Shown one piece after another: positions 44,298-53,867 of a stretch of DNA of 64,000 nucleotides (positions are counted from its first letter, which is position 1; every line of letters starts with the position of its first letter). The notes below the pieces were generated by a model. The model did no database searches, was not told where the DNA came from, and saw nothing but the letters and a program-made list of their open reading frames with translations. The stretch is from JAWKZG01 sp041396125 (GTDB taxonomy: Bacteria; Pseudomonadota; Gammaproteobacteria; Competibacterales; Competibacteraceae), in contig JAWKZG010000010.1 of NCBI GenBank assembly GCA_041396125.1, positions 161,695-225,694 on the forward strand, read 5' to 3'. Position numbers and translations under genes: made by a program.

Positions 44298-44331
44298 AGA
44301 ACCTGATTGTCTGCTGCCCGGTCAGCTACTT

Positions 44332-45906
44332 TTAAGTGCCTGTTTGTAACCGGGTGATAAGTTGCTCTGGAAATTCAAAGCGGTTCATAGTGGCGATAGT
44401 GGCATCGAGATTGTAATCAATCCGGAAAAAGCGGATTTTCTGTTCCGCCTGATCAAAGATGGCAAACTCTGCACCAACCCGCTGGCTGCGCGGTTGTCCG
44501 ACCGAGCCAGGGCACACCAGGGCATATTCGACGGTTGTTAGATCCAATTCTTCATCGCACACAAAAAATGACTGATCTTTTTGCCGTACATAGCTGCCCT
44601 GCACATGAGTATGGCCATGAAAACAAAGCCGAATACCTTTATCCGCCAGGTAATCCAGGTTGCTTTCGTAGGTCATGTGATACACATAGGCATTAAAAAA
44701 AGTACTGTCTTGCGGCGCACCATGTACCGCCAGCCAGTTTTTTTCCTGATGGTAGGGCGGCAGATTTTCCAGCCAGTCAATATCCTCAGCGTCCACTCTG
44801 TCTTTGGTCCAGTCCAGCACCCAGCGCCCGGTCGAACTAAAACCTTTGCTTAGGTTATTACTTGCCAGACCGTGGTCGTGGTTACCTTTGATGACGATAA
44901 ACCCGCTCTGCTGCAACGCCCTGATGCACTTAAGCGGCTCCGGCCCGTAACCGACGATATCGCCTAATACAATCCCGCTTTGAATATTCCACTGTTTCAG
45001 CTGGTTTAATACAGCATCAAGTGCTTGATAGTTGCTGTGCACATCCGCCAGTATCGCAATCTGTTCGTCAGACCCAGGGCGACGAATCGCAGACCGGGCT
45101 GTTTGTGGGGTATCGCTTTGCCGGCGCTGTTTTACTGGCAAGGCCAAGCCACGCAAGAAACCGGCCCGGCGTTCGCGTTGTGCATCATTTGCCAGATACA
45201 GCAAAACAAGCTGGCGGTGAATCACCTCCAGCCACTGACGATCCTGGAAAAACTCCATGATTTGTTGTCTGAAAAGAGCACCGATGTTTTCGGCAAATTC
45301 AGGCGTAATCCATTCCATACGCCGAAACCAGACCGCGACCGCCTGTGAGAAGGACATGAAACGATCCCAACGGTAGAGATCATCATCGAGATAGTACAGC
45401 CGTTTTTGTTCATCAACAGCGAAGTTTGACAACCCCTCGTCGAGCCGTAATTCATGCTCGATGGCAAACTGGCAGTACAGCCGCCCCCACGTATTAAAGC
45501 AAGCCAGCCGCTCGCGCTCTGTCATTGTGTCCAGACCCATGTGCAGCGGTGTCAGGCGAGGCGTAATACTAGCGATTATCGTCTCATCCTGTTGCTGTAA
45601 AAGCAGCCAGGTTTTAGCGGGGTGGTAGATGTCCCAGGCACGCTCTTTGGCAAGTCTCCGTTCAATCCAGCGGCGGCTGTCCTGCGGCGAAAAGTGGTAC
45701 TCCTGGCGCAGCTTCAAAACATGCGTATCACTGGCAAAGATGCCAGTTGCGGGGCGGCCGGTAAAAGCTTCACCGTGTTGCAGGGGTTGCCTGTGGCGAG
45801 TCAATAAGTCAGCGACGACTGAGGCTTCGATCGACTGGTTCGGATCGATAGCGGAAACTCTGTCTATCGTTGCTGTTGTTATATCAGGTTCTTTAATGGG
45901 TTTCAT
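44332..45906 (-). CDS. Fusion of kinase-like domain and calcineurin-type metallophosphoesterase
   Basis: A 524-residue cytoplasmic protein in two parts. Residues about 30-260 resemble an aminoglycoside-phosphotransferase-type kinase fold: GIFASDTHVLKLRQEY (possible ATP Lys), then a catalytic-loop-like LDEGLSNFAVD and a metal-Asp-like LYYLDDDLYRWD. Residues about 280-520 are a metallophosphoesterase with all metal motifs: LADVHSNYQAL, GDIVGYGPEP, GNHDHG, VHGAP and FHGHTHVQG. ATG 45906 is chosen over TTG 45915. It is convergent with the GTPase/Roadblock operon, sharing the terminator region. A kinase-phosphatase fusion could both add and remove phosphate on one target; substrate unknown. Confidence 0.8.
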   Translation of the reverse strand: MKPIKEPDITTATIDRVSAIDPNQSIEASVVADLLTRHRQPLQHGEAFTGRPATGIFASDTHVLKLRQEYHFSPQDSRRWIERRLAKERAWDIYHPAKTWLLLQQQDETIIASITPRLTPLHMGLDTMTERERLACFNTWGRLYCQFAIEHELRLDEGLSNFAVDEQKRLYYLDDDLYRWDRFMSFSQAVAVWFRRMEWITPEFAENIGALFRQQIMEFFQDRQWLEVIHRQLVLLYLANDAQRERRAGFLRGLALPVKQRRQSDTPQTARSAIRRPGSDEQIAILADVHSNYQALDAVLNQLKQWNIQSGIVLGDIVGYGPEPLKCIRALQQSGFIVIKGNHDHGLASNNLSKGFSSTGRWVLDWTKDRVDAEDIDWLENLPPYHQEKNWLAVHGAPQDSTFFNAYVYHMTYESNLDYLADKGIRLCFHGHTHVQGSYVRQKDQSFFVCDEELDLTTVEYALVCPGSVGQPRSQRVGAEFAIFDQAEQKIRFFRIDYNLDATIATMNRFEFPEQLITRLQTGT

Positions 45907-46008
45907 AGTCAGCAAAATAGCGGCTATCCCGCAAGCAGCTGGCCCGTATCAGACAAGGCCAGCCCATATTGTGTCACGCTGTTTATGTCACGCTAAGGGC
46001 GATGCCGG

Positions 46009-46802
46009 TTAATCGTCCCGATCTATTCCGCTTAAAATATCACCAGCGGCGCGCTGCAGCAGCAAGGTGTCAAAACCGGTGAGAATCAAGCGGTAGCCAC
46101 GTTTGATCATGTCATTTGCCAGCTCATTGTTGAGCGCCAGACCGCCCAGTGTCAGCGAGCTTTTTTGGATCACTTTTTCGGCCTTGGCGATGCCAGCCTG
46201 AACTTCGTCATGATCGGCCCCATCACGGTAACCGTAGCTCATGGCCAGATCGAAAGGGGCGATCAGGCAGGCATCAACACCCGGCACTTTGACAATATTT
46301 TTAATATCATCAATTGCGTCTTTATGCTCGATCAGCAGGATACACAGTATTTCCTGGTCTGCCGGATCAGCATAAGTCTGCATCTCCAGCCCGAAGCGCA
46401 GAGGCGCGTAAAAAGGGCCAAAACCACGCTCACCAACCGGCGGATAGCGCAGTGACTGCACCGCAGCTTCCGCATCGGCCGCACTGCGGATCATCGGGAA
46501 AATAATACCCATTGCACCGGCATCCAGCACCGGCTTGACCAGCCAGTGCACATTCCAGGGCACCCGCACGATAGGCGCAGCGCGCGTACCATTGGTGGCG
46601 GTAATCATGGCGTGCGCTGACTCTATGCCAATCGGGCCGTGTTCCATATCGATGAACAGCCAGTCGAAACCACAAGCCGCAAGCACCTGGGTGGTATGGA
46701 TACTGGGCATGCTGACCAGCATCCCGACGCTCGGTTTATCCTCGGCCAGTCTGGCTTTAAGTGGGTTGATAGGGCTTTTCTTATTCTTTTTGATTTCGCC
46801 AT
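46009..46802 (-). pseudogene. HpcH/HpaI-type aldolase (frameshift at codon 5-6)
   Basis: The main reading is a class II pyruvate aldolase: VGMLVSMPSIHTTQVLAACG, DWLFIDMEHGPIG, the metal and substrate loop PIVRVPWNVHWLVKPVLDAG, RYPPVGERGFGP and ILLIEHKDAIDDI. It is full length (about 260 residues). The best start is ATG 46802, 10 nt after GGAGG, which reads MAKSK and then goes out of frame; one extra A in the AAAAA run would join it to KNKKSPINPLKARLAED. No good start exists in the body frame. HpaI-type enzymes cleave 2-keto-4-hydroxyheptanedioate in homoprotocatechuate breakdown, whose other genes lie 12 kb away. Confidence 0.87.
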
Positions 46803-47024
46803 AATGAAAAAACCTCCTATAGTGAAAGTAATTAATAAGAGTAGGTTTAAACTCGATTGGCAGCAAGTATTCCTGCGTCTATACGAATATCGCCACCGGC
46901 AACGCCAAAAGCCTGTTTCGATATCCATCTGGTGAAAGCGCAGGTTTTGAATTCCGTTCATCGACGCTCGGCAGGACGATCCGCGTTGCTGACGCCTATC
47001 AGGCCAGATCGTCCTTGCCTTCGC

Positions 47025-48076
47025 TTAGTCGACTTTTTCGTTCAGGAGGTCACCGATGCATGCATCAATCTGTTCACGGTCCGATGCGGTCATGCAAAAC
47101 ATCGTGAAATGCGCCCAAAGGCTATCCACCACGCGGAACTCGCTGTTCGGGATCATCTTTTGCTCAGCTTCGCAGTCCTTTGGCGGAAAAACATATCGTT
47201 AGAAAACGGCACGACGTAAGTCTTCGCCTTAATACGCCCGAGCGCCGCTTTGAGATCGCCACCCGTGTGCCGACTGACATCACCGTGCCGCCACTTCCAA
47301 CCCATCCAGATCAGGTTATTGGGATCCATGGGAGCGAAGTACGCTTCCCAAAAGCGGTGCAGAAAATCCTCCAGTGAAGTAAATCCAGCTTCTCGCCATG
47401 CCTCTTGGTTGTAGAAATCCTGGCATAGCCCCATCACTGACCAGATCTGCGCATGCCGCCGCAGACCAGCATGTACGTCACTCTGATGCTTGTAGAAGCC
47501 GTTGTTCCAGGCGGGGTCGGACTTGAGCGCATCCTCGTGGGACCGCACAAAAAGGTAGTCGTGGGCGGTCGTCTTGGCTGTGCCGGCAAACGGCAGCGCG
47601 CGTTTCACCATGTCGGGAAACCGTACAGCCCATTCATAGGTCTGTTCGGCCCCCATTGACCAGCCGAGCACCAGTTCCAGGCGCTCGATGCCAAAATGCT
47701 CTGTCAGTAACCGATGCTGCGCCCGGACATCGTCGCCAATGCTTACATTCGGAAATGCGCCGCCATTGAAGGGTGGCGGTGTGTTACTGGGCGACGATGA
47801 AAAACCGTTAGCGAACTGCCCCGGCAAGATGATGAAATACTTGCCCGGATCGATCGGCCGACCCTCGCCGATAAACATCTCCATCGCCTTCGGGGTTCCC
47901 GACCACATATGCGGGAACAGGATCACATTATTTTTCGCTGCGTTCAGCGTGCCATGGGTTTTGTAGGCAAGCCTGGCGTTGGGGAGCGTGATACCGCTCT
48001 CCAAGGTGTAATCGCCTAATTCGAAAATCTCATGCGGACCGTGTCGTTCTTCAGTGTAATAGTCGGTCGTAGACAT
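47025..48076 (-). pseudogene. Homoserine O-acetyltransferase-like alpha/beta hydrolase (frameshift near C-terminus)
   Basis: ATG 48076 follows GGAG. The sequence has the MetX-like layout: LESGITLPNARLAYKTHGTL, NNVILFPHMWSGTPK, and nucleophile elbow LVLGWSMGAEQTYEWAVRF (Ser in GWSMG). The frame breaks at about 47188 after NDMFF; the next frame continues PPKDCEAEQKMIPN and SEFRVVDSLWAHFTMFCM, with the catalytic His in WAHF, ending at 47025. One base restores it, giving about 350 residues. MetX proper acetylates homoserine; the sequence PHMWSGTPK suggests a related hydrolase instead. Leftward neighbours show no clear pathway. Confidence 0.85.
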
Positions 48077-48259
48077 ATCTTTATCTCCTCCGTAAAGATG
48101 AGGCCGAAATCATTTCAAATGAAGTCGGATCAGCCTGTCTCGATGAGTTGGTGCGGCATACTGAGATGACACACATTTGAACCAGGCTGTTTTCATTCTA
48201 CACCCGCTCGTGCGGGCGAAATTGGTTTATGGCACGGCCCGTCTTTCATGACTATCCGT

Positions 48260-48390
48260 CAGAACCTGGATTAAACGCTTGGTGCGTAAAACGATCTGTT
48301 TTTCCAAAAGCGGATTGATGCACGATACGGTTATCAGCTTGCTGATTAATCAAGTTGAGCTTAAGCGCGACATTCATGCCAAATCACGGG
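48260..48390 (+). mobile_element. IS1-family transposase C-terminal fragment (copy A)
   Basis: Reads RTWIKRLVRKTICFSKSGLM, then HDTVISLLINQVELKRDIH: the conserved end of the IS1 DDE transposase. Upstream and downstream IS parts are absent. A closely related fragment with the same left boundary (CAGAACCTGGATTAAACGCTT minus its last base) occurs at 54142. Confidence 0.85.
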
Positions 48391-48520
48391 CTTTATTAAC
48401 TACCATTTTTTATATAAAAATCAGTATGATAAAATACAAAATAACTAGCTTTACTTGACCACATCAGGTTGTAGAATTCAAACTTGTTAAGTTCATAATT
48501 TTTAATAACTATCAAATATC

Positions 48521-49600
48521 ATGAAGCTAAAAACTGCAGCATTAGCATTACCAATAGTCATTTGTGGATCAGCGTTGGCTGAACCGCCGCCGGGATATTA
48601 CGTGGATCTAGATCCAACCAACAGCGAGACGCTGCGCGCCAGCCTGCACGCCATCATTGATGATCATACCTGGTACCCCTATACCGCATCGGATACGGAT
48701 ACCTGGGATATTATAAATTTGGCTGATGAAGATCCGCAGAATTCGGCAAACATCATCGATATTTACAAAAATGCCTCGTACCCTAAAATCCCCGGCGGGG
48801 TAGGCGACTATAACCGCGAACATTCGTGGCCCAACTCTTACGGTTTCCCGGATAACCATTCGGGCAACTACCCGTATACCGATGTGCATCACCTGTTCGC
48901 AAGCGATGCAAGCTATAACTTGTCACGCTCAAACAAACCTTTCCGTTATTGCAATTCAGAATGCCTAGAGCAAGTAACGCTCGAAACCAATGGACAAGGC
49001 GGTGGTATGGGTGTCTATCCAGGCAACTCTAACTGGACGACCGGCATGCGCGAAAAGGGCACCTGGGAAACATGGGGCAAACGCCGGGGCGATGTTGCCA
49101 GAGCGCTTATGTATATGGATGTACGTTATGAAGGCGGCACACACAGCATTACCGCTCACGCCGAACCTGATTTGATTTTAACGGATAACCCGGCACTCAT
49201 AACCACCAGCGATGGCAACAGTGATGTCGGATATATGGGGTTATTAACCGACCTGTTGGACTGGCACGACCAGGATCAAGTCAGTATTGACGAGCAATAT
49301 AGAAATGATGTGGTGTATGAGTTCCAGGGCAACCGCAACCCGTTTATTGACTATCCCGAATTAGCAGAATGCGTATTCCTTGGCAGCTGCGATCATCTCA
49401 AATGCTCCAGCCAAAACGTATCGCTGATTGGTATTAAATACGTGGCAGAATCACCTGCATGTAGTGCGACAGGTTCTCTAAAAGCAGGGTCTGTTACTGT
49501 AGCGGCTGGTGCAGACGTGACCTATTCCGCTCCAGTTGTCACACTGACAGCCGGTTTTACAGTTAAATCGGGTGGTGTATTGCGGATAGTAAACCCTTGA
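48521..49600 (+). CDS. Secreted endonuclease I (EndA/NucM family) with C-terminal beta domain
   Basis: A 359-residue exported nuclease. Signal peptide LALPIVICGSALAE; nuclease motifs YNREHSWPNSYGFP (catalytic His) and YTDVHHLFASDASYN; then CEYFQGNRNPF-type block VVYEFQGNRNPFIDYPELAE. This family degrades DNA in the periplasm or outside the cell. After residue about 290 comes a Cys-containing linker and a beta-rich tail (SLKAGSVTVAAGADVTYSAP, VVTLTAGFTVKSGGVLRI) that resembles the 3-coathanger stack domain, a surface or secretion module (tentative). Start ATG 48521 lacks a strong RBS. It is flanked by IS fragments, and a broken second copy of its core lies at 54548. Confidence 0.92.
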   Translation: MKLKTAALALPIVICGSALAEPPPGYYVDLDPTNSETLRASLHAIIDDHTWYPYTASDTDTWDIINLADEDPQNSANIIDIYKNASYPKIPGGVGDYNREHSWPNSYGFPDNHSGNYPYTDVHHLFASDASYNLSRSNKPFRYCNSECLEQVTLETNGQGGGMGVYPGNSNWTTGMREKGTWETWGKRRGDVARALMYMDVRYEGGTHSITAHAEPDLILTDNPALITTSDGNSDVGYMGLLTDLLDWHDQDQVSIDEQYRNDVVYEFQGNRNPFIDYPELAECVFLGSCDHLKCSSQNVSLIGIKYVAESPACSATGSLKAGSVTVAAGADVTYSAPVVTLTAGFTVKSGGVLRIVNP

Positions 49601-49659
49601 CCGGAATATCAAGGGTTTGCGCTGATCATATGCGAGCAAACTGAGGTTTTTTGCAGATC

Positions 49660-49922
49660 CTAGTGTCTAATTTTTAAATTAACGATGGTATTTCGAAATT
49701 GAGATCCCTTGACTTCGCGTTTGCGCCAGGCAAAAGGTGACGCGTTTTGATTGTAAGCGGCGGTGAAGTCGCGAATCGCCTGAATCAGCTGCTTAAAACT
49801 TCCGAAGCTGGCATTTTTCAGAGTTTTGCGCTGAAAAATGCCAAGCCAGATTTCAACCTGATTGAGTCAACTGGCGCTCGTCGGTGTGAAGTGAAAGGTG
49901 ACGTTGGGGTGTGCAGCCAGCT
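49660..49922 (-). mobile_element. IS630-family transposase C-terminal fragment
   Basis: The minus strand reads HPNVTFHFTPTSASWLNQVE, IWLGIFQRKTLKNASFGSFK and AAYNQNASPFAW, the end of an IS630 DDE transposase (family: FTPTSASWLNQVExWF). The final Glu of the triad is in LNQVE. The upstream half is missing. Confidence 0.85.
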
Positions 49923-50013
49923 ATTCCTCATTCTTCTTGTGAGTGCTTGTTGTGGTCTGATCTGACCGGACACCTCGCTAAGATGGTTATTAAACTACCG
50001 AGTGAGGTGAAGC

Positions 50014-50183
50014 ATGACAACAGAGAGCACACGACGCAGGTTTACGCCTGAATTTAAGAAGGATGCGCTGGCCGGGTTCAGGTTCGCTTGGCCGCCAAGA
50101 TGGTCCTGCATAACTTCTGCATCTGGTTGAATCAGCAATGGGGTCGCCCACCGCTCGCCTTCGCCGATCTGGTTGCGTGGTAG
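50014..50183 (+). mobile_element. Composite transposase debris (IS3 orfA start joined to another transposase end)
   Basis: ATG 50014 reads MTTESTRRRFTPEFKKDALA, the start of an IS3-family OrfA. It then jumps to another frame reading LAAKMVLHNFCIWLNQQWGR and PPLAFADLVAW with a stop at 50181-50183, a transposase C-terminus of a different family (IS982- or IS5-like). Two degraded elements appear fused by deletion. Confidence 0.65.
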
Positions 50184-50343
50184 CATGCGGCCATCTCACA
50201 CCAAGCGTTTCAGAATTTTTTTATACTTGACCAAGTATTTTTCAAATTTTGTGATATTCATCACAGACAATGATACTCGGAGTGCGATAAACCTTAAATA
50301 TCAACTGAAGACCGAACAAATTACAAGTTGGATTTAGTAATCA

Positions 50344-50371
50344 GAGCAGGTCCCTCTTTTTGAACCTGCTC
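50344..50371 (+). promoter_or_regulatory. Hairpin just upstream of the riboswitch
   Basis: GAGCAGGT and ACCTGCTC form an 8-bp perfect stem with a 12-nt pyrimidine-rich loop, ending 12 nt before the aptamer. It is probably part of the 5' leader or a terminator of upstream transcription without a T tail. Confidence 0.55.
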
Positions 50372-50382
50372 CTCTAGTCAAG

Positions 50383-50458
50383 CTTGATAAAGCCAAACCT
50401 GCTGCAAAGCAGGGACGGAAAGTTACGGGTCTTAGCACTAAGATAGCCGGGCTGCCAA
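50383..50458 (+). ncRNA. c-di-GMP-I (GEMM) riboswitch aptamer
   Basis: GATAAAGCCAAACC, a stem TGCT-GCAA-AGCA with a GNRA tetraloop, GGGACGGAAAG, the second helix ACGGGTCTTAG with CACTAAGAT, then ATAGCCGGGCTGCC. Order, tetraloop and tetraloop-receptor region match the GEMM-I consensus (GGCAAACC-stem-GGGACGCAAAG...GGGUCU...AUAGCCGGGUUGCC). The one notable change is GGACGG for GGACGC. It precedes an operon for two exported proteins. It would bind cyclic di-GMP and control transcription through the terminator that overlaps its 3' side. Confidence 0.88.
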
Positions 50459-50501
50459 GTTTATGGGTGAAATCCATAAATACGGCGGCTCGGTTTTTTT
50501 T
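50446..50501 (+). terminator. Riboswitch-controlled intrinsic terminator
   Basis: GCCGGGCTGCC (50446-50456) pairs with GGCGGCTCGG (50484-50493), with TTTATGG/CCATAAA as an inner stem, followed by eight T residues. The 5' arm is the conserved 3' strand of the aptamer, so aptamer and terminator exclude each other; ligand binding should favour read-through (an ON switch). Confidence 0.82.
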
Positions 50502-50701
50502 GTTCTGGTGGGGCCATAGCTGTCACTGACCCGATGATGTCTGCGTGGAGTGAAAGGCCGACAGAGCACTAGCCGAAGAGTTTTGACAGGATCGAGGTAG
50601 ATTTACAAGAAAACACAATTAAGGGGTGAGTTATAAAGTTACGATTGTCGAGCTATTAAAATAAAGTTTTTTATAAAACATACGCATGGGGATATCGGAC
50701 A

Positions 50702-52099
50702 ATGAACATAGAAACTATTGCTACTCGATATTTCATACTTTCCGTTAAAATATTTGTCACTTTCTCTCTCTTGTCTATAGGGACAGCACAAGAATATTCT
50801 GCCCAAACTGGCCCTAATATTATTGTCAATGGCGGATTCGAAGAACCCGAAATTCCGCCAGGATTTCAGGTTTTCTCCTCAATACCTGGTTGGACAGTGC
50901 TACCGGGCCGTCCAGATTTCGAGGTGCAGTCTAGCGGTAACTTCGGAACACCTTTCGCAGGTAATCAACATGTAGAGTTAGATGCGTTTGCCTCTTCCGG
51001 GATCTTTCAAGATATCCCAACGGAACCGGGCCTTATCTACGAATTGAGTTTCGCATTTTCGGCACGACCACAGACACCGTCATTGGACAATGTGCTACGG
51101 ATTTCCTTTGGAGGAAATCAGCTCGCTGAGCTTGCCGAAGATGGCTCTGGGAATGCAGATACCGTATGGACTGTTCACAAGTTCGTGGTTACGGGTAGTT
51201 CTGAAAGCACGACACGGCTTGCATTCGAGGACTTGGGCCGTGCAAACACACTCGGTACTTATATTGACGAGGTTCGCCTTGTCGAAACATTAGCGGCACC
51301 ACCAACAGTCGATATAATCGTTTCCCCAACGAATATTACGATAAGCGAGCCAGCTGGCCAGGAAAGCTTTACTGTTACACTCTCCAGTGAACCAGGTGCT
51401 AACGTAACTATTGCGTTATCGAGTTCAAATTCTCAGTGTTCCGTTAACATCGCATCTCTTTCGCTCAATAGCGTTAACTGGGATACCGGGGCTACCGTAT
51501 TAGTTTCTGCCACTAATGATAATGTGGCGGACGGCAGCCAAGCTTGCATTATTGAAACCGCACCTTCCGTAAGCGCTGATGCTAGCTTTGATGGTATTAA
51601 TCCCGACGATGTAACTGTGACAGTACGCGATGATGATGCGGTTGGAATCGAAATTAATCCAACGAGTTTAACCATCGGTGAGCCGGATAGATCAGCGGCT
51701 TTTAACGTCAAATTAATGAGTGAACCATCAGCTGATGTAAATATTGGCCTATTGACTAACAATAATGAGTGCTCGGTAGCACCGGCTTCTCTTAGGTTAA
51801 CGGACGCGAACTGGCAAAGTGGAGTATCTGCAACAGTAACAGCACTGGATGACGCCGTCGTTGATGGGAATCAAACGTGCATCATTCAAACCGCACCGGC
51901 GGTAAGCAACGATAATAATTACGCTGGAATTGATGCCGCTGATATTATTGTTATTGTCCAAGATAATGACACGATAATTTTGCCCCCTCAGGTCCCTACA
52001 ATGTCACTGATAGGGTTGGCATTGACAGGACTCGGATTGCTAGCGATAACTTTATTAGCAATAGCAGGTAATGTGCGCAGCTCCAGTAAGCATACGTGA
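50702..52099 (+). CDS. Surface protein with DUF642-like and Calx-beta-like domains and IPTL-like sorting tail
   Basis: A 465-residue exported protein. An N-terminal hydrophobic signal (VTFSLLSIGTAQ) is followed at about residues 35-195 by a DUF642/carbohydrate-binding-like domain (IIVNGGFEEPEIPPGFQVF, GNQHVELDAFAS). Two Calx-beta-like repeats follow (TISEPAGQESFTVTLSSEPG; TIGEPDRSAAFNVKLMSEPS). The tail reads PPQVPTMSLIGLALTGLGLL, a further hydrophobic stretch, then GNVRSSSKHT: a VPTxS motif, helix and basic end as in IPTL-CTERM signals. It lies 200 bp after the c-di-GMP riboswitch and 26 bp before the next gene, so c-di-GMP likely controls its display. An adhesin or matrix role is inference. 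Confidence 0.82.
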   Translation: MNIETIATRYFILSVKIFVTFSLLSIGTAQEYSAQTGPNIIVNGGFEEPEIPPGFQVFSSIPGWTVLPGRPDFEVQSSGNFGTPFAGNQHVELDAFASSGIFQDIPTEPGLIYELSFAFSARPQTPSLDNVLRISFGGNQLAELAEDGSGNADTVWTVHKFVVTGSSESTTRLAFEDLGRANTLGTYIDEVRLVETLAAPPTVDIIVSPTNITISEPAGQESFTVTLSSEPGANVTIALSSSNSQCSVNIASLSLNSVNWDTGATVLVSATNDNVADGSQACIIETAPSVSADASFDGINPDDVTVTVRDDDAVGIEINPTSLTIGEPDRSAAFNVKLMSEPSADVNIGLLTNNNECSVAPASLRLTDANWQSGVSATVTALDDAVVDGNQTCIIQTAPAVSNDNNYAGIDAADIIVIVQDNDTIILPPQVPTMSLIGLALTGLGLLAITLLAIAGNVRSSSKHT

Positions 52100-52125
52100 T
52101 TTAGTAAGCCTATATGGGAAGCATT

Positions 52126-53859
52126 ATGAAACATACGATTGTTGTTTCCTTTTTAAAACACTATCAATTGCTGATGACACCCATCACCGTCTGCTCATAT
52201 CGCATCATAGTTGGAGCGTTGCTCATGCTCTTGGCGATCCTACGAGCTAGCGCATTGCCGATTGATAAAGACAATAGCCTTCTTATTGCACAAGCATTGG
52301 TTAGCGCTGAGCACGACCAAGATGCGGCGTATAAACACTATGAGGACATCCGAAAGAGTCTTGATGTGGCTATTCTGATCGGTGAAGGCGGCTTCGTCAG
52401 CGCTGGCGGTACTACCCCACAGTCATTTCAGCCACGCGCTGGACAAGGCAATGCGTTAGTGAGTATTACGCAGTCGCAGGCTCAGCCGAGTGCCACTGGG
52501 TTGCTTAACATCTCCTACAATGGTTTGGTGCCTGCAACAGGGACTATTGCAGGTTTTATCGTTACCGCCGATGCCCCGACCGCCAGCCAATTCGTGATTA
52601 CCGCAGAAACCCTCGGCTTACCCGACCCTGAGATAGAGCTGTTTGAAATAACGCAGAATGGCAGTATTGAAAGAGCCACCAACGATAACTGTACCCAAGA
52701 TCTCAGCGCGCTGGTCGGTCGGGATTTTCGTAACGGCGTCAATGCCTGTCTGAACGAAACTCTGCCTCCTGGGCTTTATTTCGTATCCGTAACGGATGTT
52801 GGTGGGGCGAGCGGCAAGGCGCTCATTAGTATTACGCAACCGTCGGGTTCAGTACCTGCTTTACTCAATCTCTCTTATAACGGTCTCGTAGAAGTGGCAG
52901 GGATACGATTAGGCTTTATCGTGGGAAGTACACAAACGTTCGCATTGACGGCAGAAACGCTAGGATTACCCGACCCGGCTATGACACTTTATCAGATCAC
53001 CCCTGAGGGTAACCAGATCGTTGCATCGAATGATAATTGCGAGCAAGATCTGACCGCGCACGTCGGTCGGGATTTTCGTAATGGCGAGGACGCCTGTTTG
53101 TTGTTAACCCTTGAGCTGGGTCTCTACTTTGTGGAGGTTGTCGGAAAAGAGATCAGTAGTACTAATTGCGTCGATATTGCCGGTGCCTGGGACGGGGCGG
53201 AAACGGTGACGATTACCTGCACGGTAGACGGAGATACAGACACTGATACGCAAAGTAGCACGGGAATCATCGCTATTGAGCAAAATGAATGCCGCATTAG
53301 CTACAAAGCGCCAGGACTCGGTACGACGAGATCAGGGACTGTCGATGGCAATCGTGTCAGTGTGTCGGGACCCTTTGCCGTAGCCCTTAATCCCAGTGTG
53401 ACTTTTTCCCGCAACGAAGCAACCGCAGAGGGTACTGTCGATGGCGATCAGATGATACTAAATGGCTCTGGCGTTGTCAGCGGCACGGACAGTGGTGTGA
53501 GTTTCTCATGCCGCGGTAACTCGCGAGGGACATTTACGCGTTTAAACTCTACCGGTGGCACCTGTGAGGATGTGGCCGGCACCTATCGTGGAACCTATAC
53601 GTCAAACTACTGCGATGGAGAACGTTACTCCGGTACATTTAGTGCCATCGTGAATCCACAAAACTGTGCGATTGAATTTACCACTTCTGACGGTAACCTC
53701 GGTAGTGGTGTCGTCAAGGAGAGTACCTTCCAGATCAGTACTAACGACTTGGAATGTGGCGCGGTAACCGGCAGTGGTTCCATCAGTGGTAATTCGATAT
53801 CGGGCAGCTATCGCTTTAGCCTCGGTGGTAGTGGTTCTTTCTCTGGGTCTAAGCAATAG
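52126..53859 (+). CDS. Secreted repeat protein (unknown function), second gene of the riboswitch operon
   Basis: A 577-residue exported protein, unrecognised as a whole. After a long N-terminal region with one hydrophobic segment (IIVGALLMLLAILRASA), two related repeats of about 105 residues occur: NISYNGLVPATGTIAGFIVT... ITAETLGLPDPEIELFEIT and NLSYNGLVEVAGIRLGFIVG... LTAETLGLPDPAMTLYQIT, each ending with a two-Cys block (NDNCTQDLSALVGRDFRNG; NDNCEQDLTAHVGRDFRNG). The C-terminal 230 residues are Gly/Ser/Thr-rich beta repeats with paired Cys (CVDIAGAWDG, CEDVAGTYRG). There is no sorting tail, so it may be secreted with the IPTL protein as partner. ATG 52126 is better spaced than 52114. Confidence 0.75.
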   Translation: MKHTIVVSFLKHYQLLMTPITVCSYRIIVGALLMLLAILRASALPIDKDNSLLIAQALVSAEHDQDAAYKHYEDIRKSLDVAILIGEGGFVSAGGTTPQSFQPRAGQGNALVSITQSQAQPSATGLLNISYNGLVPATGTIAGFIVTADAPTASQFVITAETLGLPDPEIELFEITQNGSIERATNDNCTQDLSALVGRDFRNGVNACLNETLPPGLYFVSVTDVGGASGKALISITQPSGSVPALLNLSYNGLVEVAGIRLGFIVGSTQTFALTAETLGLPDPAMTLYQITPEGNQIVASNDNCEQDLTAHVGRDFRNGEDACLLLTLELGLYFVEVVGKEISSTNCVDIAGAWDGAETVTITCTVDGDTDTDTQSSTGIIAIEQNECRISYKAPGLGTTRSGTVDGNRVSVSGPFAVALNPSVTFSRNEATAEGTVDGDQMILNGSGVVSGTDSGVSFSCRGNSRGTFTRLNSTGGTCEDVAGTYRGTYTSNYCDGERYSGTFSAIVNPQNCAIEFTTSDGNLGSGVVKESTFQISTNDLECGAVTGSGSISGNSISGSYRFSLGGSGSFSGSKQ

Positions 53860-53867
53860 GGAAGCTA

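Noticed and set aside
45021..45348. Plus-strand ORFs opposite the kinase-phosphatase fusion gene
   Set aside because: Several overlapping short frames without motifs, opposite a conserved gene.
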